A model generated the notes under the pieces. That model was not told the DNA's origin. It did not search any database and saw only the letters and a list, made by a program, of their open reading frames with translations. 11,967 bases of DNA from CAZQVN01 sp964596775. Its GTDB lineage: Bacteria > Eisenbacteria > RBG-16-71-46 > JABDJR01 > JAWXBZ01. The DNA lies in NCBI GenBank assembly GCA_964596775.1, contig CAZQVN010000082.1, positions 1 to 11,967 of the forward strand. Direction: 5' to 3'. Below are positions 1-7,353 of this stretch, piece after piece. Position numbers and translations under genes: made by a program. Numbering within the stretch: the stretch's first letter is position 1; every line of letters begins with the position of its first letter.

Positions 1-2
1 CG

Positions 3-2774
3 ATGTCGCCACGCAGAAAAGCCGTCCCCTTCAAGTCCACCGACCGCCCGCTGCGCCGCGACGTCCGGCGGCTCGGCGCGATGGTCGGGGAGGTGCTTCG
101 CGAGCAGGGGAACGGCCTGTTCGAACGGGTGGAGGCGGCCCGGACCGCGGCGATCGCGCGGCGCGAGGGGGAGGCGGGCGCGGAGAAAAAGCTGGCGGCC
201 GTTCTCGAGGGGCTCACCGCGCATGAGGCCACGGAGCTCGTCCGGGCGTTTTCCACCTACTTTCTCGTGGTCAATCTCGCGGAAAAGGTGCACCGGATCC
301 GGCGCCGGCGCGATGTCCTCCGGGTTGCCGGCGGGCCGCCGCAGCCCGGAAGCCTCGCCGACACGCTCCCCCGGCTGGCCGCGGACCGCGGGGGCGCCTG
401 GACACCCGAAGAGGTCGCGGCGCTGATCGGCAGCGTCCGGATCGAGCCGGTGTTCACCGCCCATCCCACCGAAGCCACCCGGCGGGTGATCCTCGACAAG
501 GAGCAGCGCATCGCCCGCATCCTCGTCGACCGGCTCGACACGCGCCGCACGATACCGGAGGAGCGCTCGTACCTCGGGCGGATCCGCGAGGAGATCACCA
601 CGGCGTGGCAGACCGAGGAGCACCTCGCGGACCGGCCGACCGTGGCCGACGAGCGCGAGCACGTGCTGTTCTTCATCACCGACGTGCTGTACCGGGTCGC
701 GCCGGTCCTCCAGGAGGATCTCGAGGACCTGGTGCAGGACACGTTCGGATTCGGCGTGAACGTGCCGCCGCTCCTCCGCGTCGGGTCGTGGGTCGGCGGC
801 GACATGGACGGGAACCCGAACGTCACGGCGCAGACGATCCGCGAAACGCTCGCGCGCCACCGCGAGTTGATCCTCGCCCGGTACGCGTCGGAATGCCGGG
901 TGCTCGGAAACCGCCTGTCGCAGTCCCCGTCGCGGATCGGAATTGCCCCGGAGATCGCGGAGAAGACCGCCGCGTACTCGAGCCTGTTTCCCGAAACCCG
1001 CCGGGAGAACCGGCGGTCCCGGGAGATGCCGTACAGCCGCTACCTCGATCACCTCCGGCTCCGGATCGAGGCCACCAGAGCCGGCGACCCGCGCGGCTAC
1101 GAGGGACCGGCCGCCTTCGACGCCGATCTCGCCCTGCTCGAAGCGAGCCTGGAAGCGAACCGCGGCGTTCACGCCGGCCGATTCGGCGTGAACCGCCTGC
1201 GCCGGAGGGTGGGGGCGTTCGGGTTTCATCTCGCCACGCTCGACGTGCGGCAGGATGCGGTGGTCCACCGCCGCGCCGTCGGACAGCTCCTCGATGACGA
1301 GTCCTGGTCGAAACGCGATCCCGCCGAGCGCACCGCGCGGCTCGCCGCCATCCTGGCGGAAGGAACCGCCCCGCCGGGTGCGCCCGACAAGGAATCGACG
1401 GCGGTGCTCGACGTGTTCCGCGCCATCCGGAGCGGCATGGCCTCCTCCGGCCCCGACGCGTTCGGGCCGTTCATCATCAGCATGGCCGCGGACACCGACG
1501 ACGTGCTGAGCGTCCTCGTTCTCGACGCCTGGTCCGCGGGAACGGGGCCGGTGAAACCGCCGGCCGGCCCCGCCGGACCTCCGACCGCCGCGGCCGGAGC
1601 ACCGGCGCCGTTCCGCTCCCGGATCGACGTCTGCCCCCTCTTCGAAACGATCGCCGACCTCGAGGCCGCGCCACGCATCCTCGAGCGCCTGTTCTCCGAC
1701 CCCGCGTACGCTCCGCACCTCGAACGGCGCGGGCGCCGCCAGATCGTGATGATCGGCTACAGCGACTCCGCCAAGGACGGCGGTGTCGTGGCCTCGCGGC
1801 GGGCCATCGAAACGGCCCAGGCGCGGATGGCCGGCGTGATGTCGGCCGCGGGGATCTCTCCCCTGTTCTTCCACGGAAGGGGCGGAACGGTGGGACGGGG
1901 CGGCGGCCGGATTCACCGGGCCATCCTCGCCGCCCCGCCGGGCACCGTGCAGGGCACGCTCCGCCTCACGGAACAGGGGGAGATGATCGACGAACGCTAC
2001 GGCCTCCGCGGCATCGCCGTCCGAAACCTCGAACGGATGATCGGCGCCGTGATGATCGCCTCGCGGCGGACGGGGACGCCCGGTGAAGACGCCGACGATC
2101 CGGTCATGGACGTCATGGCTCTCGAAAGCCGGCGCGCCTACCGGGCCCTCGTGCACGAACATCCGGACTTTCTCGACTACTTCCGGAACGCCACGCCGAT
2201 CGACGTCATCGAGCGGATGACGATCGGCTCGCGCCCGGCCTCGCGCCGGAAGCAGGCGGGGATCCAGGACCTGCGCGCCATCCCCTGGGTCTTCGCCTGG
2301 ACGCAGAGCCGCCACCTGCTCCCCGACTGGTACGGCCTCGGAAGCGGGCTCGCCGCGGCGGCCGCCCGCTTCGGGCCGGAGGCGCTCGAGGGGCTCGCCG
2401 GGGACAACGCGGCGTTCGCGAACCTTCTCGACGATGTCGAGGCGGCGCTGGCGCGGGCGGACCTGGACATCGCGGCCCGCTACGCGGATCTCGCGCCGCG
2501 GACATCGCACGGAGTCTTCACCATGATCCGCGCCGAGTTCGACCGGACCGTAGAGTACCTGCTGCGGATCCGCGGAACCGACCGCCTCCTCGACGCCGCG
2601 CCGACGCTCCGCCGGTCGATCCGGCTCCGGAATCCCTACGTGGACCCGATGAGCCTGCTGCAGGTGGACCTGCTCGATCGCTGGCGGCGCGGCGGCCGGG
2701 AGGACGAAACGCTGCTCAGGGCGCTCCTGTCCACGGTCAACGGAATCGCCGGCGGACTGCAGAGCACGGGGTAG
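3..2774 (+). CDS. ppc: Phosphoenolpyruvate carboxylase
   Basis: Catalyses PEP + bicarbonate to oxaloacetate + phosphate in the cytoplasm, refilling the TCA cycle. The 923-residue length fits bacterial PEPC (E. coli 883). Family motifs occur in order: FTAHPTEATRR at 151-161 with catalytic His154, GSWVGGDMDGNPNVT at 261-275, FGFHLATLDVRQ at 407-418, GYSDSAKDGG at 585-594, the glycine loop FHGRGGTVGRGGG at 623-635, TEQGEMI at 656-662, LRAIPWVFAWTQSR at 757-770, and the C-terminal LRNPYVDP at 875-882. A Pro/Ala/Gly-rich insertion lies at about 514-536. By alignment from memory with E. coli, two of four aspartate-inhibitor ligands differ: Lys773 is Arg818 and Asn881 is Ser921, while Arg587 and Arg832 equivalents remain. 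The ATG lies two bases inside the window, so no ribosome-binding site is visible and a start further upstream cannot be excluded. Family assignment is very secure. Confidence 0.97.
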   Translation: MSPRRKAVPFKSTDRPLRRDVRRLGAMVGEVLREQGNGLFERVEAARTAAIARREGEAGAEKKLAAVLEGLTAHEATELVRAFSTYFLVVNLAEKVHRIRRRRDVLRVAGGPPQPGSLADTLPRLAADRGGAWTPEEVAALIGSVRIEPVFTAHPTEATRRVILDKEQRIARILVDRLDTRRTIPEERSYLGRIREEITTAWQTEEHLADRPTVADEREHVLFFITDVLYRVAPVLQEDLEDLVQDTFGFGVNVPPLLRVGSWVGGDMDGNPNVTAQTIRETLARHRELILARYASECRVLGNRLSQSPSRIGIAPEIAEKTAAYSSLFPETRRENRRSREMPYSRYLDHLRLRIEATRAGDPRGYEGPAAFDADLALLEASLEANRGVHAGRFGVNRLRRRVGAFGFHLATLDVRQDAVVHRRAVGQLLDDESWSKRDPAERTARLAAILAEGTAPPGAPDKESTAVLDVFRAIRSGMASSGPDAFGPFIISMAADTDDVLSVLVLDAWSAGTGPVKPPAGPAGPPTAAAGAPAPFRSRIDVCPLFETIADLEAAPRILERLFSDPAYAPHLERRGRRQIVMIGYSDSAKDGGVVASRRAIETAQARMAGVMSAAGISPLFFHGRGGTVGRGGGRIHRAILAAPPGTVQGTLRLTEQGEMIDERYGLRGIAVRNLERMIGAVMIASRRTGTPGEDADDPVMDVMALESRRAYRALVHEHPDFLDYFRNATPIDVIERMTIGSRPASRRKQAGIQDLRAIPWVFAWTQSRHLLPDWYGLGSGLAAAAARFGPEALEGLAGDNAAFANLLDDVEAALARADLDIAARYADLAPRTSHGVFTMIRAEFDRTVEYLLRIRGTDRLLDAAPTLRRSIRLRNPYVDPMSLLQVDLLDRWRRGGREDETLLRALLSTVNGIAGGLQSTG

Positions 2775-2783
2775 CCTCGCGGG

Positions 2784-2798
2784 GTCGCGGCCGGCGAC
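2784..2798 (+). terminator. Possible hairpin after ppc
   Basis: A perfect 5-bp stem (GTCGC/GCGAC) encloses the loop GGCCG, ten bases after the ppc stop codon. No T-run follows, so it is not a canonical intrinsic terminator. In DNA this GC-rich such a stem may be chance. If it does not terminate, ppc and the next gene, 76 bp downstream, could be co-transcribed. Confidence 0.2.
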
Positions 2799-2850
2799 GC
2801 GATCGGGTAGGCTCATCGCTCGCTTCGCGTCCGTTCACCCGGAGAGTCCG

Positions 2851-4002
2851 ATGACCCGGTACCCGTGCACCGCCCGCGCCGCCCTGATCCTCCTGATCCT
2901 GTCCTGTTTCGCCGGGTGCGGCCAGGAAGCCGTGGTGCGCCCCCTCCCCGACACGCCCGCCGAATGGGTCGCGGAGGTCCGGGCCCGCTACGGTCTGCCC
3001 GCTCTCAGCGCCGCTATCATCCGGCCGGGGTCGATCGAGGTCTTCCAGGATGGAGTCCGAAGGATCAACCGGCCGGGCGCGGTCCAGCCCGGCGACCCCT
3101 TCCACCTCGGCGGCAACGTCAAGGCGATGACCGCCACGGTGATCGCGTCGCTCGTCGAGGACAGCGTCCTGACCTGGGAGACGACGGTGCTGGAGGCGTT
3201 CCCGGAGCTCGACGGGATCATCCTGTCGATCTACGGGAACGTGACCGTGGAACAGTGCCTCACGCACCGGAGCGGGGTTGCCGAGTTCGCCACGTTTCAG
3301 GACTTCCTCCACCTCCCCGTCACCACGGGAACGCCGGTGCAGCAGCGGGAACAGTTCACGGAGTGGCTGCTCTCGCGGCCGGCGGTGGTCGTGCCGGGGC
3401 GGTACGCGCACAGCAACGCGGGGTTCACGGTGGCCGCGGCGATCGCCGAAAGGAAGGCCGGCATTCCGTGGGAGGAACTGCTGCGGTCGCGGCTGTTCGC
3501 GCCCCTGTCGCTGACCGGCTCCACCGGCTGGCCCGCCGCGGCGGACTCGACGCTGCCGTGGGGGCACACCGAGATCTCCGGTCAGCTGATCCCCCACATA
3601 CCGAGCGGCGGGTACGTCGTTCCGTTCCTGCTCTCCCCCGCCCTCGACATCCACATGAGCACCGCCGACTGGGCGCGCTTCGTCCAGGTGCATCTCGACG
3701 GGCTTCGCGGAAACGGGTCCGGGTTGCTCGATCCCGCCTCGTTCGCAAGGATTCACGAGGCGCGGGAAGGGGTGGCGATGGGGTGGGCGGTCTTCACGTC
3801 CGGAAATGTCGTCACGAGCACGCACGAGGGGTCGGCCGGCACGTTCCATTCCGTTGCCGTCCTCCAGGCATCGCGGGGGATCGCGATCGTGGTCGTGACG
3901 AACGCGGTGACGCTTCACTCCAGTGACGCCCTGACCGAGGCGGCCTCCGGGCTGCTGATCTTCGCCGGGGGGGAAGCGGCGCCGGGCTACCACGGGCGGT
4001 AA
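2851..4002 (+). CDS. Serine hydrolase-fold (class C beta-lactamase family) lipoprotein, probable pseudoenzyme
   Basis: This 383-residue protein has a lipoprotein signal: a hydrophobic stretch at 9-21 ends in FAGC, giving lipidated Cys23. It is therefore probably anchored in the cell envelope. Residues about 35-370 match the beta-lactamase/penicillin-binding-protein fold: FHLG..VKAMTAT (84-96), LTHRSGV (137-143), SNAGF (188-192), LLDPASFARIHE (292-303), HEGSAGTFHS (325-334) and VVTN (348-351). Compared with the usual family motifs, the SxxK nucleophile serine is Gly88 (GNVK, Lys91 kept). The Tyr of YxN is His187 (HSN). The third motif reads HEG in place of HTG. Acyl-enzyme hydrolysis therefore looks unlikely by the standard mechanism; a binding or inactive role is inferred. 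Start: ATG preceded four bases upstream by GGAGAG. The gene converges on the ABC operon. The reading frame is intact, so it is not a decayed pseudogene. Substrate or ligand unknown. Confidence 0.85.
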   Translation: MTRYPCTARAALILLILSCFAGCGQEAVVRPLPDTPAEWVAEVRARYGLPALSAAIIRPGSIEVFQDGVRRINRPGAVQPGDPFHLGGNVKAMTATVIASLVEDSVLTWETTVLEAFPELDGIILSIYGNVTVEQCLTHRSGVAEFATFQDFLHLPVTTGTPVQQREQFTEWLLSRPAVVVPGRYAHSNAGFTVAAAIAERKAGIPWEELLRSRLFAPLSLTGSTGWPAAADSTLPWGHTEISGQLIPHIPSGGYVVPFLLSPALDIHMSTADWARFVQVHLDGLRGNGSGLLDPASFARIHEAREGVAMGWAVFTSGNVVTSTHEGSAGTFHSVAVLQASRGIAIVVVTNAVTLHSSDALTEAASGLLIFAGGEAAPGYHGR

Positions 4003-4022
4003 CGCCGTCGCGGTCCGCACTT

Positions 4023-4037
4023 CCTCGGGCCGCGAGG
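4023..4037. terminator. Hairpin between convergent genes, possible bidirectional terminator
   Basis: The 38 bp between the two convergent stop codons holds CCTCG-GGCCG-CGAGG, a perfect 5-bp GC-rich stem with a 5-base loop. A competing fold GGCC-GCGA-GGCC, with a GNRA-type loop, overlaps it at 4028-4039. Its position between converging transcripts suits a shared terminator, but neither strand shows a clear T-run, so support is weak. Confidence 0.3.
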
Positions 4038-4040
4038 CCG

Positions 4041-5006
4041 TCAGTCGGCGGCTGCCGCCAGGTCTTCGAAGGTCTTCTTCAGCTGGCCGACGCGCCACGT
4101 TCCCATGAGATACACGGCGGGGCTGTCGGTCCGGCGGACGTAGTGCTGGTTCCGGTCGTTCGTCGGGCCGAACTCCACGACCTTGTGATCGCCCCCCTGC
4201 ACCTCGATGTCCACGACCAGCGCCGGGCGCCCCCAGTCGGCCGGGATCGAATCGCCGGGAGCGGGAAACCCGTCGGCGGTGAGCCCCGCGGCGGTCCGGG
4301 CCAGCTGGCGGGCCGGCTCGGCCTGCGCCTCCCGCGAGGCCTGCCCGGGCAGGGTCCCGGCCACGGTCCACGCGGAGGCGGCCAGGCTGTCTCCGCCCGC
4401 CCGGGTGACGACCACGGTCGTGTCCCCCCACGTCACGCTGACCGACCGGACGAGTTCGGCATCGTGCGGAACGATCTTCTTGTCCCGCCAGGTCTGCGCT
4501 CCGCGGTCGAACTGGAAGCGGTTGATCCCGGAGATCGCGAACACCCTGTCCTCTCCCTCGAGCCGGAGGAACAGGCCGGAGTAGTCGGGCGTGGAGTTTC
4601 CCACGTGGAAGTGACCGGGGCGGCCGGAACCGGCTTCGAGCGTCACCTCGAGGCCGCTTTCGTCGACCCCGAACGTGGCGCGGTTCTCGGGATTCACCGA
4701 GGCCACCATGCCGGTCGTCAGTGTGTCGAGCGCCGCCAGCAGGTCCGTCACCGCCTTCTGGTCCGCCGGAAAACGGCCGTCGGTAGCCACGACCCAGGAC
4801 CCGGCGTCCTTCTCCAGCCGGGTCAGGGCTCCGGCGCTCTTCACCTCCAAGGCGGTCACCGCGGCGGGATCGAGGTTCGGGAGGAGCAGGGCGCTCGACC
4901 GTTCGGGACCGCGCACATAGTCCGTGAACGGGCGCTCAACGATCAGGACGTACGCCGCGAGCACGACCAGGATGCCGATCAGCCATTTCCAGGTCTTCCG
5001 GTTCAT
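4041..5006 (-). CDS. DUF4340 domain-containing membrane-anchored protein
   Basis: A 321-residue protein with one N-terminal membrane segment (about residues 7-23) and a large soluble remainder expected outside the cytoplasmic membrane. The body resembles DUF4340: early 'VTALEVKSAGALTRLEKDAG', then 'SWVVATDGRFPADQKAV', then 'FHVGNSTPDYSGLFLRLEG', with further beta-rich segments reading 'RFQFDRGAQTWRDKKIV'. DUF4340 proteins are commonly encoded directly after GldG-like proteins in ABC exporter operons; their biochemical role is not established. Here it is the last gene of that operon and overlaps the GldG-like gene by four bases (ATGA). An AGGAG lies six bases before the ATG (forward-strand CTCCT at 5013-5017), which confirms the start. 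A role as an accessory envelope subunit of the exporter is inference from position and topology. Confidence 0.85.
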   Translation of the reverse strand: MNRKTWKWLIGILVVLAAYVLIVERPFTDYVRGPERSSALLLPNLDPAAVTALEVKSAGALTRLEKDAGSWVVATDGRFPADQKAVTDLLAALDTLTTGMVASVNPENRATFGVDESGLEVTLEAGSGRPGHFHVGNSTPDYSGLFLRLEGEDRVFAISGINRFQFDRGAQTWRDKKIVPHDAELVRSVSVTWGDTTVVVTRAGGDSLAASAWTVAGTLPGQASREAQAEPARQLARTAAGLTADGFPAPGDSIPADWGRPALVVDIEVQGGDHKVVEFGPTNDRNQHYVRRTDSPAVYLMGTWRVGQLKKTFEDLAAAAD

Positions 5007-6637
5007 GCCGCGCTCCTGTACTTGTCGAGGAACCCGCGCGACCTTCTGCGCAGGTACCAGCGCCCGATGCCGAACAGGACCACGAGCAGGGGCACGAGGA
5101 TCATGTTGACGAGCTTGATCGCCGACCGGGCGCCGTCGGATACCGGCTTGAGCGGCCGGACTCCCCCCGCCCGCGAGCGGATGGCGATGAGCTGTTCACC
5201 CATCGTGCACCAGTCGACGGCGTTGTGGACGAACGCCAGGTTCTGCGGATACTGCTGGACGAACTGGTCCGACACGAAGTCCGCGTCGCCGACCACCACG
5301 ATCTGCGTCGGCGGGCTCTGGTCGATCGTCTGCGGAACCGGCGCCGCCACGGCCGCCGCGCTGTCCGCGGGCGCCGGAGCGGGCCTTCCGGCAAAATAGG
5401 ACGAGAACGTGCCGGTCAGCGCCACGGCCACCGGGCGGCGGCGGAATTCGTCCTTCGGCGGGGGCGCCATCTGCTGCTGCGGATTCACGTTCATGTTGCC
5501 GGTCTGGGCAAACGACTGGTTGCTGGACCAGGCAAGCACTTCCGCACGCGCCCCCGGCCCCTGCGCCGTTCCGGTCGTGTCGACGGGGATCACCGGCTCG
5601 AGGGAGCTGACCCAGTTGAACACGAGCGACTCGATGCCGGTCATGATCGGGTTCTTCCGGCTGATGTTCTCGGGAAGGATCCGCGGAAACCAGGGATACG
5701 GGATGATGAACGACATGTAGCCGGACTGGAAACTCGTCGTCACGTTGGAACGGTCGACGATCAGGTCCGAATTCAGCCGCACGCCGTAGTGCGCGAGGAG
5801 TTCACCGAAGCCGGAATCGAGCGGCTGCGCGGTGAGCGTCTGGGGCGTGAGCGTCGTGCCGTCGGCCAGGAACACGAGGCGGCCGCCGCGCATCAGGAAC
5901 TGATCGAGTTCGTAGCGATCCCGCTCGCCGAGCCGCGTCTGCGGCCGGACGACCACCACGGTCTTCACGTCGGGAGGGATCGGGGTCCCGTCGGAGGTGT
6001 TCACCTGGCTCACGTCGTACTGGCGGCGGAGCGCCTCGCCGAGCGCGGACATCTGCCCCCGCTCGAGACCCGGCTCGCCGTGACCGGTCAGGAAGGCCAC
6101 CTTCGGCTGCGGCTGGGTCACCTTGATGATGGCGGACGTGAGCTCGTATTCGAGATTGTCGGCGGACTGCACGACCGGAATCGCCTCGGTCTTGTCCGCG
6201 TACTGGATGGCCATGCCGAGGTAGACGTTCGTGAGCTGGGCCTTCTCCTTCTCGAGGATGTTGAGCTGCACCTTGGGGATGCCGATCATCTGGAGCTGGC
6301 GCTCCTTCTGAGGATCGGCGCCCGGATCCTCGAACTGGATCCTGAGCTTCCCGCCCGAGTACGCCTTGTACTCGTCGAGCAGGTCCTTGACCTGGCGATC
6401 GAGCGTGGTCAGGTACGGAGGCAGGTCCTTCGAAAAGTAGACGGTGATGTTCACCACGTCGTCGAGGTCGGCGATGATCTTCTTCGTCGACTTGGAAACC
6501 GTGTACTCCCTGTTCTCGGTCAGGTCGAGCCGCGCGAAGCGCCGCTCGGAGATGAAGTTCACCAGGGCGAGGATCGCCAGGACGACCAGGACGCCGCCCA
6601 CCGAGCCGCCGGAACCGAGGAATCCCCTCCGCGCCAT
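5003..6637 (-). CDS. GldG-like ABC transporter auxiliary protein
   Basis: A 544-residue protein with a membrane segment near each end (about 13-29 and 508-526), so the large middle part is expected to face the periplasm or exterior. The region after the first helix, LDLTENREYTVSKST at 37-51, is typical of the GldG/ABC_transp_aux family. So is KVAFLTGHGEPGLERGQM at 179-196, a domain commonly compared with glutamine-amidotransferase-like folds. A later DADFVSDQF segment (451-459) also fits. Two low-complexity stretches occur, around 386-395 and, rich in Ala/Pro, 417-435. In gliding Bacteroidota GldG partners GldA and GldF; elsewhere the role is unknown. The ATG at 6637 is chosen because it overlaps the permease stop (TGATG) and has GAAGG upstream; the open frame extends further upstream but only inside the permease gene. 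The stop overlaps the DUF4340 start. Confidence 0.88.
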   Translation of the reverse strand: MARRGFLGSGGSVGGVLVVLAILALVNFISERRFARLDLTENREYTVSKSTKKIIADLDDVVNITVYFSKDLPPYLTTLDRQVKDLLDEYKAYSGGKLRIQFEDPGADPQKERQLQMIGIPKVQLNILEKEKAQLTNVYLGMAIQYADKTEAIPVVQSADNLEYELTSAIIKVTQPQPKVAFLTGHGEPGLERGQMSALGEALRRQYDVSQVNTSDGTPIPPDVKTVVVVRPQTRLGERDRYELDQFLMRGGRLVFLADGTTLTPQTLTAQPLDSGFGELLAHYGVRLNSDLIVDRSNVTTSFQSGYMSFIIPYPWFPRILPENISRKNPIMTGIESLVFNWVSSLEPVIPVDTTGTAQGPGARAEVLAWSSNQSFAQTGNMNVNPQQQMAPPPKDEFRRRPVAVALTGTFSSYFAGRPAPAPADSAAAVAAPVPQTIDQSPPTQIVVVGDADFVSDQFVQQYPQNLAFVHNAVDWCTMGEQLIAIRSRAGGVRPLKPVSDGARSAIKLVNMILVPLLVVLFGIGRWYLRRRSRGFLDKYRSAA

Positions 6638-7353
6638 CAGGCCCACCTTCTTTCGGCGATCGAGCGCACGTTGAGGAACAGGAAAAACCCGATCAGCGAC
6701 AGGTAGTAGACGAGGTCGCGGGTGTCGAGCACGCCGCGGGCGATGCTGTCGAAATGAGTGGCCAGCCCGAGATACTTGAGGATCGGAACGAGAAAGTCGG
6801 GCGCGGACAGGAGCACCAGGTTCTCGCCGATGATGAAGAACACGAAGCAGGCGGTGATGCCGAGAATGAACGCCACGATCTGGTTCTCGGTGAGGCTGGA
6901 AACGAAGAACCCGATGGCCAGGTAGGCCGCCCCGAGCAGGACACCGCCGAGGTACGACGTGAAGATCGATCCCATGTCCGGCTGGCCCAGCGCCTTCACG
7001 GTAACGACCAGCGGAAGCGTCAGGACGAGGCTCGTCACGAGGAGAGCCAGGCCGGCCAGGTACTTTCCGAGGACCACTTCGTGATCGCGGACCGGCAGCG
7101 TGAGCAGCAGCTCGGCGGTGCCGAGCTTGCGCTCCTCGGACCACAGGCGCATCGAAACCGCCGGAACGAAGAATAGGAAGTAGATCGGCAGCGACCCGAG
7201 AAACGGCCGGAGCGTGGCCTGCTCCATCAGGAAGAAATCGCGGAAGAAGAACCAGTTGGAGATCGCCAGGAACACGGTGATGTACACGTAGGCGATCGGG
7301 GAGTTGAAGTAGGAACGGAACTCCCGCTTCATGATGCCGAGTATCGCGCTCAT
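6637..7353 (-). CDS. ABC-2 type permease (GldF-like)
   Basis: A 238-residue inner-membrane protein with about six hydrophobic segments (roughly 18-36, 52-70, 98-118, 131-152, 157-178 and 212-228). The N-terminus, IMKREFRSYFNSPIAYVY, is characteristic of the ABC-2 permeases paired with Gld-type ATPases. The cytoplasmic loop RLWSEERKLGTAELLLTLPV at 69-88 is the conserved ATPase-coupling region of that family. Its ATG overlaps the end of the ATPase gene (ATGA), and a strong GGAGG (forward-strand CCTCC at 7360-7364) lies six bases before it. Its TGA shares one base with the GldG-like ATG. It presumably dimerises and works with the upstream ATPase; the exported substrate cannot be read from sequence. 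Met8 is an alternative start but lacks this ribosome-binding site. Confidence 0.92.
   Translation of the reverse strand: MSAILGIMKREFRSYFNSPIAYVYITVFLAISNWFFFRDFFLMEQATLRPFLGSLPIYFLFFVPAVSMRLWSEERKLGTAELLLTLPVRDHEVVLGKYLAGLALLVTSLVLTLPLVVTVKALGQPDMGSIFTSYLGGVLLGAAYLAIGFFVSSLTENQIVAFILGITACFVFFIIGENLVLLSAPDFLVPILKYLGLATHFDSIARGVLDTRDLVYYLSLIGFFLFLNVRSIAERRWA

Noticed and set aside
2737..4431. Long minus-strand open frame opposite the serine-hydrolase gene
   Set aside because: It is an antisense shadow caused by high GC content: Arg/Gly-rich, no recognisable domain, and overlapping two real genes.
6638..7144. Open frame extending the GldG-like protein upstream on the minus strand
   Set aside because: It lies entirely within the permease gene in another frame, is Arg/Pro-rich without family similarity, and the ATG at 6637 has the expected N-terminal helix, a ribosome-binding site and the TGATG junction.
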